A stretch of DNA of 64,000 nucleotides from Tetmemena sp. SeJ-2015 (lineage: Eukaryota; Ciliophora; Spirotrichea; Sporadotrichida; Oxytrichidae). Position 1 is the first letter of the stretch. Every line of letters begins with the position of its first letter. The stretch is from assembly GCA_027382625.1 (NCBI GenBank), contig JAJKFJ010021689.1, positions 51,227 through 115,226 of the forward strand, in the 5' to 3' direction. The notes beneath the pieces were generated by a model. That model saw only the letters and a program-made list of their open reading frames with translations, did no database searches and was not told where the DNA came from. A program made the translations under genes and the position numbers. Below are positions 1 to 10,907 of this stretch, piece by piece.

Positions 1-1
1 T

Positions 2-3000
2 GAAGTCAATGAAGACTCTGATTCTCTGGCTTCTCAAATTTAGAATTCAGAAGAGCCGCCTTTTATAATTAAAGAGTAACCTATTGAGCATATTAATGTG
101 GAAGAAAAGCCTTCTTAGAAGAGACAATCTATTAATTTAATCTATTCTGAATTAGCACAGACGAGTTTCGAGTGTTAGAGAGTCTAGAAGAATCTCATAT
201 ATAAATTCTGCTGCTTTAGTAAATTTGGCTAATAACGGCAATACCATAAGTGGAAACGTTCTCTCTGTGCATGGGTCTCAATCAAGCTTGTAAAACATCA
301 AAGAGCAAGTCACAACTTTCAGTAACAAAAGAACCTCTCGGTCCTTATCTTTATATTACTAAATAAATCTATAATAAGATCTCTGAACAACAAGAGTGAG
401 GAGCAAGAATCTCAGAACAGTGATAAATTTATCCTGCCAAAAATTAACATCATAGGCTTGGGCGGAGAGAAAACTGAAGTTGATAGCTCAGTGAATTAGT
501 CTAAGAAAATCGGCAGCAATAGACATACTAATCACTTGAGAGTCTCTGCCAACTCTATGAACTCATAGTCTTATTACAAAAGACTTTAGCAGATTTACGA
601 GTAACTCTATATTTCATTTAATATCGACCATTTTTGAGTCATAAATGGACAATCAATAATCCTAGCAAAGGTCAAGTCTTCATCCTTTATAAGCCAGTAG
701 CAATTTCTCAGATATGAAGCGAGAACTGAAGATTTAGATGGCCTCACTCACAATAAAGCAACTCAAAAGTTAGCTCAAGGATCGTTCCTTCTCAGAAAAT
801 AATTCGCCTCGCCAGTTCATAAACTCACTTTCACAGATGCAAGAAAGCCTAGGGCTGATGTCAATACAAAATAAAATGCAAAATTCAATGTAGAACTCTC
901 TTTTGAATAAGAGCGTTTAGCAATAGAAACTGATCCACAAACTTAATAGTGGAGGAGCGGGTCATAATATGAGTAAATTCAAGAAGGAGGCAGATGCAAA
1001 TGCTCGAGCTGCGATGGCGAGGCCATAAAATCTGCAAATTTATTCATCTCAAGGAGATAGCTCTGAATAAAGAAATCAGTTCAAAATCCAGATCACTCCT
1101 CATCATGAAAAAGACTCTGAGAATATGCTGATGTCTTTCAACTAAAAAGTGAAGCACGAATCTTCGAATCAAGTTATAACTCTTAAAATATCTAATGAGG
1201 CTCTTAATTCAATCTCTCAACCTAAAACGTTTTCATTTGGATCAAGAGGGTCTAACCAAGACAAGATGCTTGAAAGTGGAGGAGCTGGCACAATTTAGTC
1301 ATATACTTATAACATTCCGACTATCATTCATTCTTCAGTGCTTGACTCGAATGCTGAGCTTTACAGCACACATCAAGAAGCATTAAATAGCTCATATGGA
1401 GGAGATTAGGGATATGCCCAGTATGGAATAAGGATAGGTTAGCATAATGAAAATGATCAAGATAATGTGGTTAGAGCAGAAGAAGGAATAGAGGACGATT
1501 ATGATACTCCCAAGTCTAAATACTCGGATGGGTAGAAAGTAGATATTGTCCATAATCTCTTAAAGCCGATGGGGAGCTTCGGGCAGAGGGGTTCTGATGA
1601 TAATTACACAAATTTTGCAGTTATAAAGCAGTCATAAGAAAGGGGAAATTTCCTTCGTCTAGTCATACTAGGATATTTATCATTGAGTATTTTTTTATAT
1701 CGGTTCATCTACCTAAGATTAATTCTCAGGAATAACTGGAACGGATTCTTTGAAAAAATCGATGGTTATAAAAAGTTCAACTAACAACCTAAGTCCAGAA
1801 GCAAGTTTTTTGCTTCCTTAGAACATTTTGCGACAATCAATACAGTCTATATAGAAGAAAGAGTCAGAGATGTTCTCACCTAATTTTAGGATCATAGTCT
1901 AGGAGCAGCAGCAGTAAACTCATTTATAGCAGAACAGCCACTAATAGCACTCTTTTAATCATAGTCTATCAGAGAGCATCCAACTCCCAGACGACTTGCT
2001 AGAAAACAACTAGACTGAGAATAATATAAATGCTCCCACTCCCTCTCATCTACCTCCTCATATAGCTAAAAAGATGAACAATCTTTACTCGAGCAAGAAC
2101 ATGCACCACTCAGACATGAGGCTTAACATCCCTGGAATAGCAGCAATTGCCCAAGATAGCACAACCAAAGGAGACAAGAACTTTGTGTTTGACAGCATTC
2201 TACTCCTCTCGAATGATTAAATCAATAACTACACTTAGTACAGTGGCTCAAGAAAAGGTTCAAACATGCTTTCAAATCAATCTATTAGGGATTCAAAACA
2301 AGCAGACTTTAATTCATACAATAACGATGAAGATGGCAACGAAAACGCAGACGGGGAATAAATTCTTAACTTAGTAACTGAGAGTGAAATTTCCCATTCT
2401 GAGGAAGAAATTTACAAGCCTCTTAGTAAAGAATTTTTCGCAAATGCATTCATGGATTCTAGTGTGAGAAGGGTTAAGGAAAGCTCTGGTGGGGCTAAGA
2501 CAAATGTACAAGGCTCGAGTGCTAGCGTTGTATATAATGTCAAGAATTCAAGCTCAGACGTTTTAATAGATTAAATTTTTAGTTCTTAGAAATCCTTCTT
2601 CAAAAATTTCAGGTCTTGTGTCAGTAGATAGAGGAACAACATCCGCAAATAGATAAGTGCAATTTAAGAACTCAGACAAGACATTCAATTTCATATAATA
2701 ATTATAATTTGCTATGATTCTCTAAGTATAGTTCGCAGAATATGATGAAGTTCTTGAATAGAATTATGCAGTTAGATGATGAAGAGGAAGACGATGATGA
2801 ATTTTTCGATAATAACCATCATCGCACATCCAGCATCACTCCAAACCCCCAGAACATGCAGTTTTTATCATCTGCACTGGATATAAACGGAATAAATAAG
2901 GAGTCAAATAACCGCCTAAGCAGTATGATAATGAATCCTTTCCAGCCAGTAAATTAATCTAACAACAACTTAGCTGGGGGAGGAGTAGGAACTCACTAAA

Positions 3001-3305
3001 ATATACATAGCTAGCTTCCAAACTCATCAGTCAAAAAGAGATCTTTAAATGATGGTGAGCACACTTCGATTCTGGTCAATCAGCTTGCTTAGGATCTAAA
3101 AGAGAGGCAGTAAGCTAAACAGCAAGCTTAAGAAAAGCACAAGCATAATAAAAAGCTAGAACAAGAAAGAGAGAGGGAGAAAGAGTAGAACGAGAAAGAT
3201 AAGAGAAGAGGCAAGAAAACTCATAAAATAAAGGCTGTCAGTAGCAGGAGAAGCGTAAACTATGTCGAGTACAAGTTTCCATAAGAGGAAGAACAGTAGC
3301 AGTGA
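2..3305 (+). CDS. Large Q/N/S-rich protein, 3' part of gene with introns
   Basis: With TAA/TAG read as Gln, long open stretches run through the region: about 2-180, 185-370, 380-600, 641-1640, 1890-2700 and 2742-3302, ending at TGA 3303-3305. Frame changes fall at GT...AG-like AT-rich gaps, for example one ending ttttag near 1889, so I read them as short introns. The protein is low complexity, rich in Ser, Asn and Gln, with an acidic run near 2770 (DDEEEDDDE) and a Lys/Glu/Gln coiled-coil tail near 3090-3230. I recognise no domain. The start lies upstream of the window. Its stop is only 33 bp from the stop of the convergent minus-strand gene. I am sure it is coding; function and exact introns are unknown. 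Confidence 0.7.
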
Positions 3306-3338
3306 TCAAGAAACTAAATTTATTATCACAAAAAAATG

Positions 3339-4831
3339 TCAAATTTTACTTTCCTAATTTATTTCATCATCCTGTAGTTCGAGGAACATTAATCTTTAAT
3401 ATTTATTTTTGATTAAGTAATATTTCTTTCTTTAATAGTCCTACTTGGAAGCATTAGGATCGTTTTTCATGAGATTTTTAAGAGGCTTGATGAATTATTC
3501 TTAGGTTATTTGAGTCATATTATCGTACTCTTTTAGCTTGAACACATCTACTAGTGGCCTTGAGTATAAGAAATAAATTTTGTTTAAGTTTGCTAGTAGG
3601 GTTTTGCAAATGAATGCAAAATAACGATCAGTGATGTTTTCAGAATTTTCTGGAGCAATACCAATAGTCAGCCCTAACTTTTAGCTGAGCCCTTTGCCGA
3701 AGGAAAGAGAAGGTGGTTGCTATTCAGTATTGAGAGTTTTCTTATTATCTTAAGAACCTCTAAATAGTCTGCCCATCTGGTCTTATTCATAATCGTTAAA
3801 ATCCTCTACTATAAGAGGAGTCTGTGAGACATCTCTCCGGTGAGAACCCATGCGAGATAAATCTCGTCCTGACATCAGACTCTAGCCAGGTTGCTAATGA
3901 TGGGTAGTATCATTGAATGGATTGTAATTGCTTGACTGATTTAACTTATGGTTAGAGTCGCTACCTAGAGCGTGGCCCTAGAAACTCACATGCCTTTCTT
4001 CCTCAAGAATTGTGCTACCCTGGTTTCTCAGTACTCCTTTATTAGGAAAAGTTATTCATAATTTATAAGCTTTCAAAGGTGAATTGCTTGTATAATCGTT
4101 TATATCTTTGTCAGGATCTGGACCATAATTCACACTTTGCCTTTCTTTAGACTAGAATTTAGAGTTTAAATAGTTAGATTTATCTTAAAGCATATAGTAA
4201 TTTGGAGGCTTAGGCTTTAAACTCTTTCTTTTTGCTGGGCAGAGCAGCGGAGTCTGGGTCTATAGTAGCTGCGAGTCTATCTGATATCATTGAATAAATT
4301 TTGTATACATTTTTAAATCATAGTTTCTTGTTGAAGATTGAGTGGTTCCTTTAGAGACTTCCTGTCTTTTTTAGGGTTGAAAGAAATGAGAGACCTTCTC
4401 GCTTGCTATTAAACAAAAAAACTAAGCTTCTTGATTTTCTCGCTCTTCATCTGTAGCTCAACGTTTCTCTCTATGGCAGTCTTGATGGCTTTAATTGCAT
4501 CCTCAAGGGCTGAATAAAAATTAAACTCAATAATTTAAAGTTGAAAGGTAGGAGTCTGCGTTTACTAAGTCTGTATTTCTAGGTAAAAATTGACAAATAC
4601 TATATTTAATTTCTAGTGTTGAAATTGGTAAGTAGATCGTTCATTCGCTCCAAATTTATCAATACTTTTTAAAAAATGATCAAAATTTTTATTACAATTT
4701 ATTCATAATACCTTATCCTTGATCATTTCTACAAACTTCTTGCTCATTTGCCACTTCACCTCAGTGAAGAAATCTGTGATGAAATGCAATCGATCTGATT
4801 GGAGTTATTATATCTCCCGGATCTTGGTCAT
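3339..4831 (-). CDS. Unknown protein, convergent with the upstream gene
   Basis: Read in ciliate code on the minus strand. The final exon runs open from about 4150 to the TGA at 3339-3341 and includes the segment FIKPLKNLMKNDPNASKQ. Earlier exons lie at about 4287-4240 (MISDRLAATIDPDSAALPSK), 4400-4330, 4535-4440 (LEDAIKAIKTAIERNVELQ) and 4831-4712 (MTKIREI..., FITDFFTEVKWQMSKKFVEM), the last followed by a gtatta donor. The N-terminal third looks helical, the middle is Ser/Asn/Gln-rich and the C-terminal 110 residues look folded. I do not recognise the family. The ATG at 4831 is the best start seen but an upstream exon is possible. One frame step near 4230 is unexplained (intron or tiny IES). 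Confidence 0.65.
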
Positions 4832-5019
4832 TTATAAGCTTGATAACTTACTTCTATTAATCAGTGCTCTGGTTCAACATGCTATTGTTGCCTTAATAAA
4901 TATTTCATCATAAGGGAATCGTATTAAGAAGATTGATTATTTTGTGAGAAGAACTCCTCTTGGTCACTACCCCAAAGTTAATAAAAGAGTACATGATATA
5001 ATATTGTAAAAGTCTTTGA

Positions 5020-5539
5020 GAGTGAATTAAACGAAAGGCTGATCAGATTATTCGTTCTCTAGATCGCTCCTCTGACTTAAGATTATAGTTCTGATACGAG
5101 AATTCTCTTTCAGCAATTTCTTGTAGACAAGCATCTGATTTTCGAAAATGCCGTTACCATTGTCACAAATGAATAGGCAAATATTTATAATCATCTTGGC
5201 AGATAAGGGATATGACTTTCAGGAAAATAATCTGCTACTTCAGATTCTGATTTTCATCACTCACATATTAAGCATCAAAGATCAAGTCTATCCATCTTGC
5301 TAAGTTAAAAAAAAAACATACTTGATAATTAAGAGAAAGTTCTGCTGATTGAGGAGCTTCTTTTCATTAAGATCTTTGTAGCTCTGGAAATCTCCATGTA
5401 TATCTCCCAATCGAGAGAGGTTATAGGAAACTTTGAATATCTTGCTTGCCTTTTTAATATGCTCACCCAGGAGCTGCGAAAATAGAATGGAAGGGAACTG
5501 ATCTAAAAGCGCATCTGCTTTGTGGTTTCCCTTTACCAT
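5020..5539 (-). CDS. Locus 1 RIH-domain segment (MDS block)
   Basis: Minus-strand exons encode LLDQFPSILFSQLLGEHIKK, then after an intron near 5310 RWIDLIFDA...NQNLKQQIIFLKVISLICQ, then NGNGIFENQMLVYKKLL. The last two align with the RIH armadillo helices that follow the first RIH helices in vertebrate IP3R. The upstream edge is the 15-bp pointer 5525-5539 shared with 12805-12819, which joins in frame as MVKGNHKADALL. Homologous blocks are at 25110-25920 and 60010-60670. The downstream edge near 5020 (PFVQFTL) has no pointer I could identify. Confidence 0.75.
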
Positions 5540-5584
5540 CAATGGAAAATATAGTGAAGTGCTCTGAAGATTTAAAGTATGTGT

Positions 5585-6017
5585 GCAGAGTAGGGAGTGC
5601 TAGAGATCTACATCAAGCTGCTAGAATTAATCATTCAAAAGACCACTCCAAATGAGGACCGTTATAAGTATTCTCGCTATAAGCGCTACTTTGAAATTGT
5701 CTATCCTAAGAGAAATGCTGAAGATGATTCTCTCATATCAGCTGATAACCCTCAAACAGCTGATATGGACGGTTCTAAAGGGCTAAACATTAACGGAGTA
5801 CTTAGGTTGATTGGAAACAGGCAAATTCTTGGAACTGCCAACGGTTAAAACAGGTCAACTCAAAACCTTCAAGTCCCTAAAGCACTAAAAACACCTAGAG
5901 AACTATCAGGCAGCAATCTACTAGTGACTCAATCCAATTAGCTCTAAGCAATGACTTGTAATTGAACGCCTATTAAGTTGCTTACAAGCATATCAAAGAT
6001 CTCTCAGCTGAGCTCTT
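5585..6017 (+). CDS. Locus 1 start of RIH domain (inverted MDS)
   Basis: This plus-strand frame encodes AEQGVLEIYIKLLELIIQ, RYKYSRYKRYFEIVYPKRNA, a Ser/Asn/Gln-rich linker, and YKHIKDLSAEL. It matches the start of the IP3R RIH domain (in vertebrates a Leu-rich helix after a REQNIL-like motif). It lies between minus-strand pieces of the same domain. Its left end, 5585-5599, repeats 12888-12902 in inverse orientation; its right end, 5999-6017, repeats 12836-12854. Joining at both gives an unbroken frame (QNYLAEQGVLEIYIK and DLSAELLQTVVLMVKGN). The same inverted piece occurs at 25947 and 60688. Confidence 0.85.
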
Positions 6018-6932
6018 CATTAGATATTTCTTCAAATTCATTATCAATTCTATTGATGAAGTTGTCCTCTAATTTCTAAAGAGAGAGTCCTTGCTTAGAA
6101 TTATCTTGATCTTCTTCGCCCTTCTTTGCTTCTTTATGAAAATAAATATCATCTTTGTTGTCCAAGCACAGATAAAGTCCCGACTATACGTGCTTGATTC
6201 TGTAATATACTCCGAATTGAACTAAAATGGTTTAATTATTGAATGGTCTCCTTACTTTATGCAGACTAATAAGGCTTAAGTCTTTGGATTTCCCATAGAT
6301 ACTTTGACTTCTCTTTTTCAAGAGAGTCTTGCTTAAAATAAAGATATAAAACATCACAGCTCGATTGTGATTTCAAAATCAGCTTGACTGTTGGCCATTA
6401 TATCGCTGCCTGCAGCTTGATCTTTCTTTTGAGAAAGTGCTCTTTACTGGTCTTGGAGGTTACTATCTTCTTGCAGTAGCTCTAGTGGAGGGAGAGTTGG
6501 AACCTTGCTTTCAAACTTGCTGAGCATTAATAGATCTGGCTGATTCATAGCGGCAATAGGTGGCAATATCGAGGATTCATTCCCCTGAGTTGAAGCTTAC
6601 TACGCTCTTTTCATCAAAGTCTGCACTAGATGTGCTTTCTATTTGATTTCGCCTTCTTCCTCAGCGAAGTTTGTCATCTCTTAAATGATGTTTAAACATA
6701 AATTTAGATATATGATCTCAGTGTATAAGAAATCAGGATATGCAGGTAACCGTTTGAAGACATGAGGCATTTTGACGGACAGATACCCATTGGTTTGCTT
6801 ATGGTAGAATCTTATAACGCTTCCTGAAATCACATTCTCCTCAGCATCCTCGATTTAAAACCTACAGATTAATTAATGCATAAGATGTCTTCGAGGAAGT
6901 AATGGGGCTGGTAGAGTCTTGCTTTGAAGACA
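5995..6932 (-). CDS. Locus 1 MIR repeats 1 and 2
   Basis: From 6932 leftward the minus strand encodes VFKARLYQPHYFLED, then after an intron NVISGSVIRFYHKQTNGYLS (first MIR repeat), an acidic/Gln linker rich in Pro and Leu, then SKYLWEIQRLKPYQS and YYRIKHVQSGLYLCLDNKDD (second MIR repeat; the RxKHxxxGxYL pattern is the MIR hallmark). An in-frame TGA at 6354-6356 sits in an AT-rich gap between the two and is probably intronic. The upstream edge is the 14-bp pointer 6919-6932, mate 16008-16021. Its plus-strand complement near 6000 overlaps the 19-bp pointer of the neighbouring inverted MDS. Confidence 0.75.
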
Positions 6933-7320
6933 TCCTCTTAATGCGCTTGCTTTTAAGCAGAGGGCTCAATATAATTCTGAAACAGTAGCGAGTCCTAGTA
7001 GAGAATGATTTGACCATTAAAATATAGAATAAGCAAAACTATTCTGCCTGAGCCTGTCTGAGGAATAAGTCGGATTGCATTTTATAATATAGAGCTCTTG
7101 ATATTCTTATTCAAGTACTCGTTGTCTTGATTTTCAAGTTCAAGCGCCTCCTGAAAGACTTCTATTTATTATACTCAGTTAGTCTTGCTGACCTTCTAAT
7201 TAACTTCATAGCGAGAACAGGCTTCGATTTTGAAAAGACAGTTCCTAAAGTTGCAGAAAGCCTGTGGGCGCTCGTGAAAATTCCTGGATATCACATCCAA
7301 CGATAGCTTAGTCACTCCAT
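6933..7320 (-). CDS. Locus 1 N-terminal trefoil-like segment, second version
   Basis: Reading leftward: GVTKLSLDVISRNFHERPQ, FRNCLFKIEACSRYEVNQKV, then after a frame step near 7180 ALELENQDNEYLNKN and a hydrophobic stretch GRIVLLILYFNGQII. FRNCLFKI...SRY aligns with FRDCLFKL...NRY of the IP3R suppressor domain. A different version of the same region is encoded at 13660-13545 (NFLFKIVKDSK). The right edge is a 13-bp pointer 7308-7320 shared with 13670-13682. Loci 2 (27812-27348) and 3 (62450-62080) carry the same duplicate, so it is ancestral. Whether it belongs to the same protein or to an alternative product is open. Confidence 0.6.
7308..7320 (-). repeat. Pointer ATGGAGTGACTAA, mate 13670-13682
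   Basis: Thirteen identical bases, both copies on the minus strand, flanking bases differ. They link the N-terminal block (…NGVT) to the left block (NGVTKLSLD). The equivalent junction of locus 2 uses a different word at 27812-27824 and 48921-48933. Confidence 0.7.
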
Positions 7321-7339
7321 CCAAAACTTTAATAAGAAT

Positions 7340-7990
7340 TGAATTATGAGGAAAGTGTTGATGGGCATTTTGGAGAAATATGAGGGGAAGTCTAAGGATT
7401 TAGATGTGAAGATCGATGAGATGCGAGACAACATTAAGAACTTCCAAATTATACTTCACATAATGGAGGAATGCAAGTTCTTAGTAAGACATATCTTATG
7501 ATTCCTTGACATGAGTGAAGATGAGGAGGTGTCTATATTGAGTATACAAATCCTAATCATACTTTTGGAGGGCAAATGTAATGACTATGTTGCTGCAAAA
7601 TGTATTTAGTCAGCAACTTTCAGCTCATCTTATCGCTCTCTAATGAACTCAAACAATTGATCTTAAATCTTTTGTCTAAGACCCTCCAAAAATTTATTGC
7701 TAAGCTATCAAGGAAGCGGATGAGTCTCTCTGGGAACTTGCATTTCATGGTATCTATTTAATGGGCAACACTTTGAGAATGTAAACTCTTTGGTTAGCTA
7801 GTTGGAGGCCATTCATCATATTAACGAAGAAGGTATTGATCTAGTCATTTATAAATCTATGAAACTAATTATTAATTTGAGGCTTTCTTGAAATCGAACT
7901 ATAAAACTTATTAGAAACATTTGGGGAAAAATTACCGAATCTGCAATGACGTTAATATACTAGAGAATTTAATTGTTGATCGAGAATCGT
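7340..7990 (+). CDS. Locus 1 pre-RIA helical segment (inverted)
   Basis: The plus-strand frame from ATG 7346 encodes MRKVLMGILEKYEGKSKDLD, then ILSIQILIILLEGKCNDYVA. SI..LI.LLEG.N aligns with the ILLAIALLEGGN helix just upstream of the RIA domain in IP3Rs. An in-frame TGA at 7499-7501 (RHIL-stop-FLDM) interrupts it without a frame change; a short intron starting gtaag at 7483 is possible. Further open frames run to about 7950. Homologues: 27990-28200 and 62600-62770, both on the plus strand between minus-strand blocks. Confidence 0.6.
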
Positions 7991-7999
7991 AGAGTATAA

Positions 8000-8575
8000 T
8001 ATACACTTAATATTGAGCTTTGTGCACCTGAAATGAATTTGCTTTAATTGAGTTTCATTCTCACTTTTAAAAGTATTTTTGTTCACTCTGATTTTGCATT
8101 GTCATCTTCTTGAAGCGAATACCTTATTGCATTTGAGACTTTTCTTTTAAAGGCTCTATTCAAAGAATATTAGGTTGACTCAAGTCTTACCTGTGTCTAT
8201 GCAGTCCATTTGCAAGATAGTTCCAGTGGTAAGAGCTCTTGGAATCCACTCTTTGCTAGTATTTATATCGCATTCTTAGTGGATGAGTTCCATCTGAGAC
8301 TTGGAAATTGTCAAAGTGTATTGATTATGCTAAAATAAAATAAGAATTTGAGCTTAAAATGCGCTAAACTTATTTGAAATCTTCATAATAAGAACATGAG
8401 AAAAAAGGTTTACTTTAATTAGCTTACTTTTTGACAATTGCTTTTATTCTTAGGTAGATGAAAGATGCTACTAAAATCTTTGGGGCTCTCTTTCATTTTT
8501 CTTTATTCTAAATATGAAATTACTAATTAAATTAATTAATTAATCATCTGTTACTTCCTTCTCAAATAGTGTATT
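8000..8575. other. AT-rich spacer inside locus 1, no gene seen
   Basis: Runs of A/T and alternating ATTAAT words (for example 8525-8545) with no conserved frame in either code. It separates the plus-strand pre-RIA piece from the next minus-strand block and is presumably internally eliminated DNA plus intron. Confidence 0.5.
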
Positions 8576-8576
8576 T

Positions 8577-9270
8577 CTTTAAAAAATGCAGTTCTCGATC
8601 AACTATTAAATTCTCTAGTATAATAGCCTTCAGATCGCTCTTTGGGTCTAGGATTTCTGACTTGCTCAAAATCTTCTTGATAAACTTCTTCAAATTATCT
8701 TGCATCACTTGCTATGCGGCTTGGTTGTTAACTTTATCATAAATAATTGGCTTTTGAGAATAAACTTGATTATGCTTGATGTACTTTTGCAAGTCCTAAA
8801 CAATATTTATAATCAACTTCATCAAATGCTTTGAGTATTAATTAATAGTTAAGGAATTAATTATCCCCTAACGGGCATATAATACTTAATCGATTTAAAG
8901 TAATTCACAGGCGTAACTCCTTGATCAGTTGTGCCACGTCACCGCAAAAGCCCAACGTCAGTTAATTATTGATGACGCACTACCTCCCTTTATAGAGATG
9001 GAGGAGGATCTCTACGTGGTCTTGCCAATCTAGCTCCATTGATGTCGACCTGAAATCCACCGGCTTTCCCAGAGGTCGCCGCAAAAACCCAACATCCAAT
9101 GCTGATCAGGCGCGGAACAGGGAGGAAAAAATAGCAACGCTTTGAGTATTAATGTTTACTTTTACTGAGCGTTATAAACAGAGTCTGACTAGTCCTTGAC
9201 AAAATCACATAGGAGGTCAGCCAACACCACGAATTAAAAAAAATAAATTGAATTAGATTCGACCCTTGGA
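8577..9270 (-). CDS. Locus 1 central helical segment, interrupted by an insert
   Basis: Minus-strand frame: FITLSKSKHQYSKHLMKLII and NIVQDLQKYIKHNQVYSQKP, then QDNLKKFIKKILSKSEILD and DLKAIILENLIVDREL, stop TGA about 8565. The frame is continuous only if 8843-9153 is removed; the joined protein then matches the locus 3 segment containing FILDILETMRHHLSKIKFFF. In full-length channels this lies between the RIH2 and RIA regions. The homologue of the second half in locus 3 is at 63120-63300 (KLAAFITRIFSQSEKQFLDS). Confidence 0.65.
8843..9153. repeat. GC-rich 311-bp IES-like insert between 15-bp direct repeats
   Basis: The word GCTTTGAGTATTAAT occurs at 8828-8842 and 9139-9153. Removing one copy plus the DNA between restores a channel reading frame. 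The insert is visibly more GC-rich than anything around it and holds an imperfect internal duplication (CGCAAAAGCCCAACGTC near 8945 and CGCAAAAACCCAACATC near 9085). No ORF or terminal inverted repeat is obvious. Confidence 0.75.
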
Positions 9271-9289
9271 GTTACCTTCATCGTTCCTA

Positions 9290-10900
9290 TCGAACTCTTA
9301 CAGCTCTTGCTGCTTCTTTTCAATCAACTCCAACACCTCCCTGTAGAACTCTCGTGGCTTTCCAAAGTCCTACTTTTATAAAATCTCCTTATCACCAATT
9401 GTAAATGGAGTGATGATGAAATGCAAGAGGCCATCTTGCTTATTAAGGGTGTTACTGAAGAAAGTGAGATAGCGCCAGTACTCCCCAGGATCTTGAAATA
9501 AATTGATTCTAGTAAACATTTTGTATTGTTGCCTTAGTTGTTCTTCTTATTCTTCTTGTCCAGCTTTTCCTTCTCAATCTTGAGTTGTTCCTTCTTTATT
9601 CTTTCTTCCTCTCTCTTTAACTCAAGACTCGAAATCTCCTCTTGAATTTGCTCTGTAAAGCTCTCATAGTCAGCACTCATCTAATCAATCAGTTTCTCTC
9701 CATCACTTTAATAGCACAAAATATAAGAGACTTGGAGCACGGATAACATGTTAGAGATAGTAGGGGAAATCTCTCAAGTCTTCACACACAAATTTCAAGT
9801 TAAGTGTATATTAGGAATATTAAAATTTCTCGAAGAGCTTCCTGAGTAAGTCATCGTGCTTCAAGTTTATGTTTGAGTTGACATCTTCATACTGAGTGAG
9901 ATGAATCTTTCAAATGCAGTCTGAGATACTTCTTCCTCAAGAGATAAGGTGTCGGGAGGAGCTTCCAATTACTTTATTCATCTTGTCATAGGGAGCTATC
10001 TTAGCTATTTGAGGAACCGCGTTTGCATTTAAAATATATATTAAATCTAATGCTTAGTCACTAGAGCACTGAATGAGCAGACATATCAGCGATTTGTGAA
10101 TGAGGTAGAGGCTTTCAGCTTGCTAATATTCAGTATTCAAAGGTAGTTTTTAATCTTGCTGCTCCTTGATGTGAGTTGCAACAGCTTTGTAAAATAGAGA
10201 GAGAGATATTTGTAGTTCTTGACGATGGTAGTGATGTTTGCCTACTCTATATCGTTCTTGAGGAACAGGAATCTGTAGATGGGTGACTTGAGAATCTTCT
10301 TGAAGATGTTTCCCTTTATTGAAAAGACTAACATCTGCTAGTGAATTGAGGGACTTGAGTAAGTTTGCTGACTCGATAAAGTTGTTCTTTGCGATGTGCT
10401 TCATGATGTGATCAATCAACTGTGTCTCCTTCTCTTAGCTCTTCAACTGCTTCACTATATGGAAATGAAAAGAACTATCTGAGTGATGAGTTTCTCATTC
10501 GCGATGTCAGGTAGAGTGGACAGGTAGTCAAGTTATGTGGTTAAAGTTTGAGAATTCTCCTCATTCTTAAGAGAGTAGAGGAACAGGAACTTCATTATCT
10601 CTTAGAACAACTCTAAGTGCATATCCCAATTAAATGAATACATAATAAACGGAAATCCTTATTGTATCTGACATCCTTCATGAGCTGATCGATAAGAAGT
10701 CTTGGAATATCTAGGTATCTAATAAGATCCTGCCTCTACTTCTGCTTTTAATTGCTCTAAGAGAGTCCCTCGGAGATCTTCCTTATGCTTGCAATTACGT
10801 TGTCTAAACTAGACTAGAACTCCTACTTGCCCTTCAAGTCTTCTTTGAAGCTAAACCAGACGATGTCTATATAAAAAATACTAACTTAGAGTCCTATATA
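9290..10900 (-). CDS. Locus 1 central armadillo region, second half
   Basis: Reading leftward from 10900: RLLIDQLMKDVRYNKDFRLL, EIMKFLFLYSLKNEENSQTL, LDYLSTLPDIANEKLITQIV, LIDHIMKHIAKNNFIESANL, KGNIFKKILKSPI, NISLSLFYKAVATHIKEQQD, a charged coiled coil near 9640-9560 (KREEERIKKEQLKIEKEKLD), then GEYWRYLTFFSNTLNKQDGL and FGKPREFYREVLELIEKK. EIMKFLFLYSLKNEENSQTL aligns with the EIM..HEFLQNFC.GNQQNQ helix of IP3R. Several AT-rich introns interrupt it. Homologous scraps are at 20850-21010, 31029-31145, 36340-36560 and 63640-63760. Confidence 0.7.
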
Positions 10901-10907
10901 TTCTCGA

